From NCBI GenBank assembly GCA_017539045.1, contig JAFYHS010000017.1, forward strand, positions 1 through 64,000: a stretch of 64,000 nucleotides of DNA. The letters run 5' to 3'. Positions 43,238 to 52,832 of the stretch are shown piece after piece. Positions within the stretch are counted from its first letter, which is position 1. Each line of letters opens with the position of its first letter. Both the position numbers and the translations under genes were made by a program. The notes under the pieces are model-generated. The model worked only from the letters and a program-made list of their open reading frames with translations. It was not told the DNA's origin and did no database searches. The stretch is from Bacteroidales bacterium (GTDB taxonomy: Bacteria; Bacteroidota; Bacteroidia; Bacteroidales; F082).

Positions 43238-44800
43238 ATGAGAAAAATCGCATTTATGATCGCCCTAATCACCGTTTTGGCTTCTTGTTCCACGAAAGAA
43301 ACCACCTTAACCATCATCGAAACCACTGATACTCACGGCCGTTACGATGAGTTTGCCAACGATGCCTACACCCTCAAGAAGATGAAAGCCGAGCTAGGCG
43401 ACCGGCTTATCCTGTTGGACAACGGCGACGACATGCAAGGCACGCCGTTCCAATATTGCTCCAACCAAGACGCCGAGCACCCCAACCTGGTCTCCGAAGT
43501 GTTGAATTATTTCCCCTACGACGCCGCTTGCGTGGGCAACCACGACGTTGAGGCGGGCCGCAAGGTGTTCGACCGCGTGTATGCCGAGACCAAGGTGCCC
43601 GTACTGGCCGCAAACGTCATCGATGAGACCACGGGCGAGCCCTATTTCACACCTTATATAACCCTCAAGCGCGATGGCTATAAGATCGCTGTGCTCGGTC
43701 TGTTGACACCCTACGTAGTCACCTGGGTACCAGACAGATTACGTCCAGGTCTGCGTTTCGATCAACTCGAGGCCGCTGCCGACAAATGGGTTAAACTTAT
43801 CAGAGAGAAAGAGCATCCCGACCTGATGATAGGCTTGTTCCACTCGGGCTGGGAACCCATGGCACAGAACCTGCCCGAAGACCATCCGCTTGGACGCGAG
43901 AATGCCGTAAAATGGGTGGCCGAGAACGTCCCTGGCTTCGACCTCATCTACTACGGCCATGACCACCGCGCTCGTGCCGAGAAGCTGACGAACCCCAACG
44001 GCGAGCCTGTGTATGTGCTCAACTCGGGCCATCGCGGCCAAGGCCTGGCCAAAGCCGAAGTGACGCTGAAGAAAGGAAAGAAGCCCCAGATCAGCATCGA
44101 ACTCATGCCCACCGACGGCGAAGTGAAAGACGAAGCCTTCCTCGCCATGCTCCAGCCCTACCTTGACCGTGCAGAGGCATACCAAAACAAAGAGGTGGCT
44201 GAGCTGCCCGTCAGCATCAGCAGCGACGATGCCTTCAACGGACCTTGTCTCTGGGTCGACGAGATCCACCGCTGCCAGATGGAGACCGTCGAAGCCGAAG
44301 GCATCCATGCCGACATCTCGATGGCGGCTCCGCTCAGCGGCGGCAAGACCATCGAAGCAGGGATGCTGAAAGTCAAGGACTTCTTCACCTGGTATCCCTT
44401 CGAGAACTCCCTGGCCGTCATGGCCTTGACAGGCAAGGAAGTGAAAGACTTCCTCGAATACGCCTACGAGATGAAGAACCCTATCTACAACTTCGATTGC
44501 GCCGCAGGCATCCGCTACGAGGTGACCGAAAAGAACCCCATGGGCGAGCGCATCAACATCGTCGGCATGGCCGATGGAACGCCCTTCGACATGGAGAAGA
44601 CCTACAACGTGGTGATGAATTCCTACCGCTCGATGGGTGGCGGCAACCACCTCATCAACGGCATCGGCTGGGCGCAGGAAGAGATCAAGGACCACGTCGT
44701 GTGGCAGAGCGACCGCGACCTCCGCTCCCTCTTCATCGACTGGGCAACAAAGAAAGGTGTTCTTGACAAGGAACCATTGAACTGCTGGAAAATTAAATGA
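43238..44800 (+). CDS. 5'-nucleotidase/2',3'-cyclic phosphodiesterase lipoprotein
   Basis: A 520-aa two-domain protein anchored through lipobox Cys17 (LASC). The metallophosphoesterase domain shows TTDTHGRYDE (30-39), DNGDDMQGTP (about 61-70), GNHDVE (about 101-106), HSGW and GHDHRA (about 247-252), all metal ligands. The 5'-nucleotidase C-terminal domain spans about 310-500 (SMGGGNHL). It probably releases phosphate and nucleosides outside the cytosol. It overlaps DUF2851 by 4 nt. Confidence 0.93.
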   Translation: MRKIAFMIALITVLASCSTKETTLTIIETTDTHGRYDEFANDAYTLKKMKAELGDRLILLDNGDDMQGTPFQYCSNQDAEHPNLVSEVLNYFPYDAACVGNHDVEAGRKVFDRVYAETKVPVLAANVIDETTGEPYFTPYITLKRDGYKIAVLGLLTPYVVTWVPDRLRPGLRFDQLEAAADKWVKLIREKEHPDLMIGLFHSGWEPMAQNLPEDHPLGRENAVKWVAENVPGFDLIYYGHDHRARAEKLTNPNGEPVYVLNSGHRGQGLAKAEVTLKKGKKPQISIELMPTDGEVKDEAFLAMLQPYLDRAEAYQNKEVAELPVSISSDDAFNGPCLWVDEIHRCQMETVEAEGIHADISMAAPLSGGKTIEAGMLKVKDFFTWYPFENSLAVMALTGKEVKDFLEYAYEMKNPIYNFDCAAGIRYEVTEKNPMGERINIVGMADGTPFDMEKTYNVVMNSYRSMGGGNHLINGIGWAQEEIKDHVVWQSDRDLRSLFIDWATKKGVLDKEPLNCWKIK

Positions 44801-46086
44801 GAGAAGAATTCCTATACTACATTTGGGAGAACCGCTTGACCGACAAGGACTTGAAGACCACGGAAGGCGAAGCGGTAGAGGTGGTGGCGACGGGCTACCG
44901 CAACACCGACTCGGGTCCTGACTTCCTTGAAGCCAAGATCCAAATCGGCGACAAACTCTGGGCCGGACATGTGGAAATCCACGTGAAAGCCTCCGACTGG
45001 AACCGCCATGGCCACCAGAACGACAAAGCCTACAAGAACGTCATCCTGCATGTGGTATACGAAGACGACCTACAAGTCAACGACATCCCTACGATGGAGC
45101 TGAAAGGGCATTTCGACGAACGTCTATTTACACAATACCAGAAACTTATTGCCTCTAAGACTTGGATCCCTTGCGAGAAAAGCATCAGCAAAGTGCCTGT
45201 CTTCACCAGACTTTCGTGGCTCGACCGTATGGCCGTGGAGCGCTTGGAGAGCAAGTCGGGCGCCGTCACCAAGATACTGGAAGCCAACCAATTCGACTGG
45301 GAGGACGCGCTTTACAAGCTGCTCATGCGCTATTTCGGCCTGAAAGTCAACAACGAGGCCTTTGAGTATTTGGCCAACATCTTGCCTTTCAAGACCTTGC
45401 TGAAACATGCCGACAACCTTCTTCAGGTCGAAGCCATGCTCATGGGTTGCGCGGGGTTCCTCGAAGACGAGTTCACAGACGATTATCCCCTACTGCTCAA
45501 GCGTGAGTACAGTGTGATGAAGGCCAAGTTCAACCTGCTGACCATGCCTGCCGAGAGGTGGAAGTTCATGCGCATGCGACCCTCAAATTTCCCTACTATC
45601 CGTTTGGCACAGATGGCACAGCTCATCCATAAAAACGGACCCCTGTTCTCCAAGATCAAGGCGGCGAAAGACACTGCCGAAGCCAAGGCTTTGTTTGACG
45701 TTGCGGCATCGGAGTATTGGGAGACGCATTGGCGGTTTGAGACGCGGCTGCCGAATCCCCCTGTCCCCCTTAAAAGGGGGAACCATGACAGCCGCAAACC
45801 GAAACATCTGGGCGACACTACAGCCGATGTATTGATCATCAATGCCGTGGCACCTTTGCTATTCTGCTATGGCAAGCTCCACAAAGACGAATCGGTGTGC
45901 GAGACCGCGTTGCAATTCCTGGAAGACACTGAGGCCGAGGACAATGCCGTCATCCGCCATTACGTCTCATGCGGCATCACGGCGGAAAATGCCATGCAGA
46001 CACAGGCTTTGTTGCACCTTTATTCCTATTTTTGCAAGCGCAAACGCTGTCTGGACTGTCGCATCGGGAACGTACTGTTGAAGTAA
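44797..46086 (+). CDS. DUF2851 family protein
   Basis: A 429-aa soluble protein beginning MREEFLYYIWENRLTD, with GPDFLEAKIQIGDKLWAGHVEIH (cited as GPDFLEAKIQIG and WAGHVEIH), typical of DUF2851. Its C terminus (CGITAENAMQTQALLHLYSYFCKRKRCLDCRIG) holds the family's Cys cluster (cited as YFCKRKRCLDC). Function unknown. Residues about 318-330 (NPPVPLKRGNHDSR) come from an in-frame palindromic repeat at 45757-45784, and the surrounding sequence continues the family pattern on both sides. Confidence 0.9.
   Translation: MREEFLYYIWENRLTDKDLKTTEGEAVEVVATGYRNTDSGPDFLEAKIQIGDKLWAGHVEIHVKASDWNRHGHQNDKAYKNVILHVVYEDDLQVNDIPTMELKGHFDERLFTQYQKLIASKTWIPCEKSISKVPVFTRLSWLDRMAVERLESKSGAVTKILEANQFDWEDALYKLLMRYFGLKVNNEAFEYLANILPFKTLLKHADNLLQVEAMLMGCAGFLEDEFTDDYPLLLKREYSVMKAKFNLLTMPAERWKFMRMRPSNFPTIRLAQMAQLIHKNGPLFSKIKAAKDTAEAKALFDVAASEYWETHWRFETRLPNPPVPLKRGNHDSRKPKHLGDTTADVLIINAVAPLLFCYGKLHKDESVCETALQFLEDTEAEDNAVIRHYVSCGITAENAMQTQALLHLYSYFCKRKRCLDCRIGNVLLK
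45757..45784. repeat. CCCCCTTAAAAGGGGG palindrome inside DUF2851 gene
   Basis: CCCCCTGT then CCCCCTTAAAAGGGGG (about 45765-45780) and GAACCA. In frame with the gene; encodes NPPVPLKRGNH. This is the sort of unit more often found between genes. Confidence 0.8.
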
Positions 46087-46099
46087 GCAACCAAAACCC

Positions 46100-47203
46100 A
46101 TGAAGAACTTTTGGAGCATCGATATTGATCGGAAACGAGTCTTTGGATTGGACTTTTTGAGGGCTTTCGCCATTTTTTGCGTGGTGCAAGGCCACGCCGA
46201 GCGAATCCTGTTCGACACGCCCCTCGACCGTTTCACCGACATGCCCGTGCCCCATGGCGTCGACATCTTCTTCGTCATCACAGGATTCCTCATCGGGAAG
46301 TCGTTCATCACCCACCTCGAAAACCACGACAACCACATCGGCCGTACCAAGACCCTCTCTTTTTATGTTCGGACTGCGTTGCGCATCTTGCCCAACTACC
46401 TCTTCATCCTGTTCGTCAACTATCTTTTGGTTCAGCTCAATGTCATCGAAGGCGACGTCCACACCTTCCCGATGTGGCGTTTCGCGACCTTCACCCAAAA
46501 CCTGTTCACGCCTTTCTGGGGGTTCTATTGGGAGTCGTATTCCCTGCCCGTACAATGGTGGTTCTATATCTTCTTCCCGCTCCTTCTGATACTCCTTTCG
46601 CTCTTCGCGAAACCGAAAAAATTCATCCCGTGGCTGTGCCTTCTTTTCATTGCCGCATCCATCGCCTTCCGTCTCTCCGTGGCCGACCAGATCCACGACC
46701 GCTTCGGCTGGGACATCTGGATCCGCAAGACCGTGGCTTCACGTACCGACAACATCTACTTGGGCGTGCTTGCCGCATGGATGATGTGCTATCATCCGAA
46801 GCAATGGGAGCGTCACGCGGTGGCCTGTTTCATCATAGGCGTGGCCTTGTTTGTCGCCACACGCATCATTCCCCGCACACCAGGCACCTTCTATTATGAC
46901 GCCTTATATCTGACAATCTCGGCCCTTGCCATCACGCTGTGGTTCCCCCTCCTGTCAAAATGGAAATCTTACAAAACACGTTTGGGGGACATCATTTCGG
47001 GCATCAGCATACTTTCCTACGCCATGTTCCTCACCAACCTGCTGCTACTCCAAGTCCTCGAGCACAGCTTCCCACAATTCGTGAGCCATTACGCCATTGC
47101 CTATCCCGTTTATTGGATATTGGTCTTCATAGCAGCCTATGTCCTGTATGTCTTTGTCGAAAAGCCCTTCGTGAGGATAAGGGATAAGATCTCTTTTTCG
47201 TAA
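46100..47203 (+). CDS. Acyltransferase family 3 membrane protein
   Basis: A 367-aa protein with ten or so membrane helices. GLDFLRAFAIFCVVQGH (about 14-30) with the catalytic-region His, HGVDIFFVITGFLIGK (about 51-66) and later W..F..PLLLI, SYAMFLTNLLLLQVLEH are the acyltransferase-3 (OafA/YrhL) hallmarks. It likely acetylates a surface glycan or lipid. Its start is 14 nt after the DUF2851 stop. Confidence 0.92.
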   Translation: MKNFWSIDIDRKRVFGLDFLRAFAIFCVVQGHAERILFDTPLDRFTDMPVPHGVDIFFVITGFLIGKSFITHLENHDNHIGRTKTLSFYVRTALRILPNYLFILFVNYLLVQLNVIEGDVHTFPMWRFATFTQNLFTPFWGFYWESYSLPVQWWFYIFFPLLLILLSLFAKPKKFIPWLCLLFIAASIAFRLSVADQIHDRFGWDIWIRKTVASRTDNIYLGVLAAWMMCYHPKQWERHAVACFIIGVALFVATRIIPRTPGTFYYDALYLTISALAITLWFPLLSKWKSYKTRLGDIISGISILSYAMFLTNLLLLQVLEHSFPQFVSHYAIAYPVYWILVFIAAYVLYVFVEKPFVRIRDKISFS

Positions 47204-47227
47204 ACAATACTTAATTAACCAAATACC

Positions 47228-49843
47228 ATGAAAAAATCCGTTTTTACCCTCCTCTTGGCCCTTTGCTTCGGTGCATTGTTTGGCCAATCCAACCATCTTC
47301 AACACGTCATCGTGATGATGGCCGAGCGTTACGACGACAGCCAACTGTCGCAAAAGACCGCTTTGATGACCAAGGAGCAACGCCGCGACTTCGTCATCGC
47401 CGAACGGAAAGCATTCTGTCAAGCCTCGCAAGCCCAAGTGCTTGATTTCCTTGAAGGTTACAAGAGCGAAAACTTGGTCAGTGACCTGAAAACCTTCTGG
47501 TCATTCAACGGCTTCAGCTGCTCAGCTAGCGACGAGGTCATCGCTCAACTCGCTCAGCGCAAGGACATTGCCATCATTATCCCTGACGAGATGCGCCAGA
47601 TGATTCCACTAAATGAGAAAACCAGCCCCACCGCTACGAGAGCCAATGCCTGGCATGTCGACAAGATCAACGCGCCGGCAGTTTGGAACTACAACGGCAC
47701 GGGCTATACGGGCAACGGCGTCATCATCGGTCTCATCGACACGGGCGTCAACTACAACCATATCGACATCGCCAACAGCATGTGGGATGGCGGCAGTGAG
47801 TTCCCGCACCACGGCTATGACGTTTTCTATCAAGACCTTGACCCCATGGACGACCAAGGTCACGGCACTCATACCGCTGGCATCCTTGCGGGACAAGGCA
47901 CGGCAGGCACACAGACGGGCATCGCTCCAGGTGCCAAGATTATGGCCATCAAGATTTTGAGCGAGGAAGGACAAGGTGAGGCCACCCATCTCATTGAAGG
48001 CGTTGAGTTCGCCTTGGACCATGGTGCCGACATCCTCAGCCTCTCGCTCAGCGACGTAGGCGCTGGTCCCTGCTACTACTACCGCGACGTCTTTGCCACC
48101 TGCCTCGACGCAGGCGTGGCGGCTGCCGTGGCATGCGGCAATGAAGGCCAGACGCAATACACCTACCCTGTCCCCTTCAACATCAGCGCCCCAGGCAACT
48201 GTCCTCCGGCATGGCTCCACCCCGACCAAAAGAACCTCATCGAAGGCGGCCTGACTTCCGTCATCAGCGTGGGCGCCACCGACTCGAACGACGAGCACTG
48301 TGGCTTCTCCTCTGTTGGCCCCACCACATGGGCAGCTGGTCCCAATGTCGGCAACTATAACGACTACCCCTACGAAAACGGTGACGTCAACCAACCCGGC
48401 TTGATCCGTCCCGACATCTCAGCCCCTGGTGCCAACATCACCTCGTTGAACTACCAGACCACCAACAACTACATCGAGATGGACGGCACCTCCATGGCTA
48501 CGCCCTGCGTGGCAGGCGTGTTGGCCATGCTTTTAGAAGCCAATCCCGACTTGAGTCCCGCCGAATTGGACTCCATCATCGAGCTTACCTCAGTACATGT
48601 CGGCAACACCATGAAAAGCAACCGTGTAGGCTCGGGCCGCATCGACGCCTTGGCTGCCATGAATGCCTTGTTCCACCACGGTCCGACCAACCTCACCGCC
48701 GACTTCGACGGCGAGCAGGTCGTCCTCAACTGGACCGCTGCTCCCGAAGGCATCTCCTACGACGTCTATCGCGACGGCATGCGCATCGCCAACAGCCTGA
48801 CGGCGACTACCTATACCGACCACATCAATTATGCGGGCTCCTATACCTATTATATTGTCGCCCATCTGGAAAACGACATGACCTCGCTCCCCTCCAATTA
48901 CGTCACCTTGACGAAGGCGGTCGAGATTGAGGCCGAAGTCATCAACAATATGCGTGTGTCGTTGTCATGGAACCTGCCTGCGGGCATTTACGACGGCTTC
49001 GAGTCGGGCGACTTCTACCAAAACATGTGGATCAACGACGCCACCAGCCCTTGGGTCGTCACCACCACGCAACCCAACACAGGCACATACTGCGCCAAGT
49101 CGACCAACACGGGCATGTTCTCCAACAGCAAGATCTCGTTGGCGGTCAACCTGCCCACCTCATGTGTGGTAAGTTACTATGCCAGAGTTAGTTGCTTCCC
49201 GCTCAATGGCTGCGGCTTCTTCATCGACAATGTGCAGTATGGCGAGACCTTGAAGGACGAAGTGCCGTGGACACGCTACACCGTGGCCATCGGCCCCGGC
49301 AACCACATCCTGGAATGGAAATACGCTAACCAACTCGCTGAGGGCGAATACGATAACGCCTTCTATATCGACGACATCACCGTGGGCAACACCTACAACA
49401 TCTACCGCGCCAACTGCGATGGAAGCAATGCTGAGCTGATTGCTTCAAACGTCGCTGACGCCCAATATGTGGATTACGGTTGGGATGCCCTGCCCATTGG
49501 GCAATACAAATACGGCATCAGCACCGATGGAGGAAGCACCATTGCCTGGTCGGATTGTTTGGATAAGGATGTGATGGTCGTTGATGAGAATAAAGCGATG
49601 GAAATCAAGGTTTATCCTAATCCTACGAATGGCATCTTGTTTGTACAGACGTTGCGCGCAACGTCTCTACAGGCAGAAACCGAGTATTTCATCACCAATG
49701 TGACAGGCCAAACGCTGCTTTCAGGCCACATTACCGAAGAAACCCAACAGATTGATGTATCTGGTTTGACCGATGGAATGTATTTCGTTAGGATTCAGAG
49801 CGATAGAGGAATCGTTATTAAGAAATTCTGTATTGTAAAATAA
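47228..49843 (+). CDS. T9SS-secreted subtilisin-like serine protease
   Basis: An 871-aa precursor: signal peptide (to about 20), propeptide-like region (20-130), S8 catalytic domain with Asp171 (LIDTG), His212 (GHGTHTAG) and Ser422 (GTSMATP), an Fn3-like module (about 490-570), a cleaved-adhesin-like jellyroll (about 600-720), and a T9SS C-terminal sorting domain (VYPNPTNGILF to the end). Probably a surface or secreted peptidase. Within the sorting domain, VQTLRATSLQA comes from an in-frame palindrome (49643-49670), so the domain is longer than usual at that point. Catalytic residues are intact. Confidence 0.93.
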   Translation: MKKSVFTLLLALCFGALFGQSNHLQHVIVMMAERYDDSQLSQKTALMTKEQRRDFVIAERKAFCQASQAQVLDFLEGYKSENLVSDLKTFWSFNGFSCSASDEVIAQLAQRKDIAIIIPDEMRQMIPLNEKTSPTATRANAWHVDKINAPAVWNYNGTGYTGNGVIIGLIDTGVNYNHIDIANSMWDGGSEFPHHGYDVFYQDLDPMDDQGHGTHTAGILAGQGTAGTQTGIAPGAKIMAIKILSEEGQGEATHLIEGVEFALDHGADILSLSLSDVGAGPCYYYRDVFATCLDAGVAAAVACGNEGQTQYTYPVPFNISAPGNCPPAWLHPDQKNLIEGGLTSVISVGATDSNDEHCGFSSVGPTTWAAGPNVGNYNDYPYENGDVNQPGLIRPDISAPGANITSLNYQTTNNYIEMDGTSMATPCVAGVLAMLLEANPDLSPAELDSIIELTSVHVGNTMKSNRVGSGRIDALAAMNALFHHGPTNLTADFDGEQVVLNWTAAPEGISYDVYRDGMRIANSLTATTYTDHINYAGSYTYYIVAHLENDMTSLPSNYVTLTKAVEIEAEVINNMRVSLSWNLPAGIYDGFESGDFYQNMWINDATSPWVVTTTQPNTGTYCAKSTNTGMFSNSKISLAVNLPTSCVVSYYARVSCFPLNGCGFFIDNVQYGETLKDEVPWTRYTVAIGPGNHILEWKYANQLAEGEYDNAFYIDDITVGNTYNIYRANCDGSNAELIASNVADAQYVDYGWDALPIGQYKYGISTDGGSTIAWSDCLDKDVMVVDENKAMEIKVYPNPTNGILFVQTLRATSLQAETEYFITNVTGQTLLSGHITEETQQIDVSGLTDGMYFVRIQSDRGIVIKKFCIVK
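49643..49670. repeat. AGACGTTGCGCGCAACGTCT palindrome inside the protease gene
   Basis: A perfect 20-bp palindrome at 49647-49666 followed by CTAC. It is the coding-region version of the GTAGAGACG...CGTCTCTAC units at 22178 and 22957. It encodes QTLRATSL in the sorting domain. Confidence 0.85.
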
Positions 49844-49853
49844 TCCCACTATT

Positions 49854-49980
49854 GAGATTCCCTACGGGAATGGAAAACCATTATTTGTAAACTGCGGCGG
49901 CTTGAAACGCTACCATTGGGTAACTCGTTCTTGCCGCCGCTGTATACGATAACAAACACTCCATTCCCGAAGGGAATCTC
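49854..49980. repeat. 127-bp element with 21-bp inverted termini
   Basis: GAGATTCCCTACGGGAATGGA (49854-49874, first 20 shown) is matched, with one mismatch, by its reverse complement at 49960-49980. Each arm is itself a hairpin (ATTCCC-TAC-GGGAAT and ATTCCC-GAA-GGGAAT), and inside lies GCGGCGG/CCGCCGC, so three nested hairpins are possible. It fills the convergent gap between the protease gene and the XRE gene and may also end transcription. Confidence 0.8.
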
Positions 49981-49985
49981 TTCCA

Positions 49986-50186
49986 TCAATCCTCCTCTTC
50001 CAAGAAGAAAATCTCCTCCACGGGTTTCCCAAACACTTGCGCCATCTTCAAGGCCAAGACCGTGGAAGGTACATAACGCCCTGATTCTATGGCGTTAATT
50101 GATTGCCGACTCACACCAATAAGCTTGGCCAAATCCTCTTGCGTGAGGTCTTTTTCGGCTCGCGCCACTTTTAAACGGTTCTTCAT
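49986..50186 (-). CDS. XRE-family transcription regulator, 66 aa
   Basis: One helix-turn-helix domain: DLTQEDLAKLIGVSRQSINAIESGRYVPST (cited as LTQEDLAKLIGVSRQSIN and AIESGRYVP), then VFGKPVEEIFFLEEED. This is the short YgzD/YgaJ-like kind common with a small membrane partner. It overlaps the membrane gene by 4 nt and presumably represses the shared promoter. Confidence 0.92.
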   Translation of the reverse strand: MKNRLKVARAEKDLTQEDLAKLIGVSRQSINAIESGRYVPSTVLALKMAQVFGKPVEEIFFLEEED

Positions 50187-50638
50187 TGCGCGCCTCCTTT
50201 GTTGAAACGGTGCACCTCCATTCTGAACTTAATGATGAACAAGATGAGGAAGATGTAAAACACCAAATACGGCACATAGATATAGGTGATTCCATAAATA
50301 AGCAAAGTCGCTACGATAAACAGTGCCGCAGTGACGTAAGTCGCCCAAATGAGGCTTTGAGCACGAAGATAATGCACAAACTCGTCCTCAACCTTTTCTT
50401 TTGAGAAGCCGATAAATAGCAATCCGATCGTCAGTAAAACCATGGCGATGGAAAGGCTGTTCGTTCTTGCCATACGGAAGAATCCACCTTCATTTTCATC
50501 GTCAAAAAAGGTATCGAAATACAACGAAGGCATCTTGAAATGGAATTCTGGAAGCCAAAGATACCCTACCACCGCTACGATGGCCAACACCCATCCGACT
50601 ATTCTGAACTGATGGGGAAACAAATAGTTTTTATTCAT
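50183..50638 (-). CDS. Small four-helix membrane protein, partner of XRE regulator
   Basis: A 151-aa protein with four hydrophobic segments (about 15-30, 60-80, 95-115, 118-138). No enzyme motif. Paired with a 66-aa XRE regulator in a two-gene operon; such pairs are widespread in Firmicutes and Bacteroidota, and the membrane protein may sense or export a signal, but that is a guess. Confidence 0.8.
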   Translation of the reverse strand: MNKNYLFPHQFRIVGWVLAIVAVVGYLWLPEFHFKMPSLYFDTFFDDENEGGFFRMARTNSLSIAMVLLTIGLLFIGFSKEKVEDEFVHYLRAQSLIWATYVTAALFIVATLLIYGITYIYVPYLVFYIFLILFIIKFRMEVHRFNKGGAQ

Positions 50639-50666
50639 AGTGCTTAGTTTTTAAAGTTTGACACCG

Positions 50667-50708
50667 CAAAAGTAAAGTAAACTTTCCATTTAGACAAATT
50701 AATTTGTC
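50667..50708 (-). promoter_or_regulatory. Promoter and palindromic operator candidate for the XRE operon
   Basis: Minus-strand TTTG (50695-50698), 20-nt spacer, TACTTTTG (50667-50674). The -33 region is embedded in a perfect 16-bp palindrome GACAAATTAATTTGTC (50693-50708). A dimeric XRE regulator bound there would block the promoter, which fits autoregulation. Confidence 0.75.
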
Positions 50709-50791
50709 ATTATTTTTCAATTTTCTTGATTTTCCTTCTTTTCATCCGACAAAATCCCTAATATTGCAATCAAATTTGAAAAGTGAACCTT

Positions 50792-52798
50792 ATGGAAAAC
50801 GACCAATTCAAACTGCCCGAGAACGCGCAACGCGAACTGAAACCGGGCGAAGAGTATGAACCCATACTCTCGAAAAACAAGAAGTACCAGGAAGTTACGG
50901 TATGGTCGGTGTGCATCGGACTGCTGATGACCATCCTGTTTTCGGCTGCCGCTGCCTACCTCGGCCTGAAGGTCGGACAGGTGTTTGAGGCCGCCATCCC
51001 GATTGCCATTATCGCCATCGGCCTCACGGGACTGATGCGCAAGAACGATGCGCTATCGCAAAATGTCATCATCCAATCGATTGGTGGATGCTCGGGCGGT
51101 GTGGTGGCAGGTGCCATCTTCACCCTGCCTGCCCTTTACATCCTGCAAGGTAAGGGCTACCAAATCGAAATCAACTTCTGGCAGGTGTTCATCGCCTCGT
51201 TGCTCGGCGGCATCTTGGGCATCTTGTTCCTCATCCCCTTCCGCAAATACTTCGTCAAGGAGCAACACGGTAAGTTCCCCTTCCCCGAAGCCACTGCCAC
51301 CACACAGGTGTTGGTCAGCGGACAGAAGAAAGGTAAGGACTCCTTATTGTTGGTTATCAGCGGCTTGATAGGCGGTTTGTATGATTTCATCGTCTCCACC
51401 TTCGGCTGGTGGTCGGAGACCCTCACCACCCGCATGATGGGTTGGGGTGCCGCCCTGGCCGACAAAGCCAAGCTGATGTTCAAGGTGAACACGGGCGCAG
51501 CTGTGCTCGGTTTGGGTTACATCATCGGCCTGAAATACGCTTTCATCATCTGCTGCGGCTCCATGCTGGTGTGGTTCATCATCATCCCGGGCATGAACCT
51601 CATCTGGGGAGACCAAATCGTTGACCTGATGAATGCTGGCATCACCGCCACCATCGGTTCCATGGCACCCGAAGAGATCTTCAAGAACTATGCACGCCAC
51701 ATCGGCATTGGTGGTATCGCCATGGCGGGTGTCATCAGCATCATCAAGTCGTGGGGCGTGATTAAGTCTTCAGTCGGTCTCGCCGCCAACGAGTTCAAGG
51801 GCAAAAAAGCCTCGGTGGAAACTGTCGAACGCACACAACAAGACATCCCCATGAAGACCATCGTCATTGGCATCGTGGCCGTGCTCATCGTCACCTTCCT
51901 GTTCTTCTGGTTCGGCGTGGTGCACAACGTATGGCATGCCTTGATAGGTATCTTGGTCGTGGCAGTCATCGCCTTCCTATTTACTACGGTGGCCGCCAAT
52001 GCCATCGCCATCGTGGGCAGCAACCCCGTGAGCGGCATGACGCTGATGACCTTGATTTTAGCCTCCTTGGTGATGGTCGCCGCCGGACTGAGTGGTCCCA
52101 GCGGCATGACCGCCACCTTGATTATCGGCGGCGTGGTCTGCACGGCATTGGCCGTGGCAGGCGCCTTCATCACCGACCTGAAAGTAGGTTATTGGATTGG
52201 CACAACACCCAAGAAACAAGAGATATGGAAGTTCGTCGGCGTGGCCGTGGCTGCTGCCACCGTCGCTGGTGTCATCATGATCCTGAACAAGGCCTACGGT
52301 TTCGTGGGTGATGGTGCCTTGGTCGCACCGCAGGCCAACGCCATGAGTGCCGTCATCGAGCCCATGATGTCGGGTGGTAGCGCCCCCTGGCTGCTCTACG
52401 GCATCGGTGCCGCCATCGCCTTGATCCTCAACTTCTGCAAAATCCCTGCCCTGCCTTTCGCCTTGGGTATGTTCATCCCCATCGACCTTAACATCCCGCT
52501 GCTCATCGGTGGCGCCATCTCATGGTTCGTGAGCACCCGTAGCAAAGACCAGAAACTCAACGACGCCCGTTACAACCGTGGCACCCTCATCGCCTCAGGT
52601 TTCATCGCCGGTGGCGCCTTGATGGGTGTGGTGAGCGCCATCCTCAAGTTCTGCAATGTGGATGCCGTGGCACGTACCGCCGACGGTGGCTTCTTCAACG
52701 AAACCCCATGGGCTGGCCTCATCGCCTTGGTGATGTACATCGCCATCATCGTCTACATGATTTGGGACTCGAAGCGAGCGAAGGTAGAAGAAGAATAA
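50792..52798 (+). CDS. OPT family oligopeptide transporter
   Basis: A 668-aa polytopic inner-membrane protein with about 15 membrane helices. Marks include LKVGQVFEAAIPIAIIAIGL (cited as LKVGQVFEAAIP), IQSIGGCSGGVVAGAIFTLPAL (cited as SIGGCSGGVVAGA), GSNPVSGMTLMTLI and GKFPFPEATATTQVL. These match the OPT family that imports small peptides or metal chelates. The ATG at 50792 (MENDQFKLP) is preferred over an upstream ATG at 50783. Confidence 0.93.
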   Translation: MENDQFKLPENAQRELKPGEEYEPILSKNKKYQEVTVWSVCIGLLMTILFSAAAAYLGLKVGQVFEAAIPIAIIAIGLTGLMRKNDALSQNVIIQSIGGCSGGVVAGAIFTLPALYILQGKGYQIEINFWQVFIASLLGGILGILFLIPFRKYFVKEQHGKFPFPEATATTQVLVSGQKKGKDSLLLVISGLIGGLYDFIVSTFGWWSETLTTRMMGWGAALADKAKLMFKVNTGAAVLGLGYIIGLKYAFIICCGSMLVWFIIIPGMNLIWGDQIVDLMNAGITATIGSMAPEEIFKNYARHIGIGGIAMAGVISIIKSWGVIKSSVGLAANEFKGKKASVETVERTQQDIPMKTIVIGIVAVLIVTFLFFWFGVVHNVWHALIGILVVAVIAFLFTTVAANAIAIVGSNPVSGMTLMTLILASLVMVAAGLSGPSGMTATLIIGGVVCTALAVAGAFITDLKVGYWIGTTPKKQEIWKFVGVAVAAATVAGVIMILNKAYGFVGDGALVAPQANAMSAVIEPMMSGGSAPWLLYGIGAAIALILNFCKIPALPFALGMFIPIDLNIPLLIGGAISWFVSTRSKDQKLNDARYNRGTLIASGFIAGGALMGVVSAILKFCNVDAVARTADGGFFNETPWAGLIALVMYIAIIVYMIWDSKRAKVEEE

Positions 52799-52832
52799 AA
52801 TTCGTATCTTTGCGCCACAATTTCTGAACACT

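Noticed and set aside
43739-44695. 318-aa minus-strand frame opposite the nucleotidase gene
   Set aside because: Antisense shadow of the nucleotidase gene, which has all its metal motifs.
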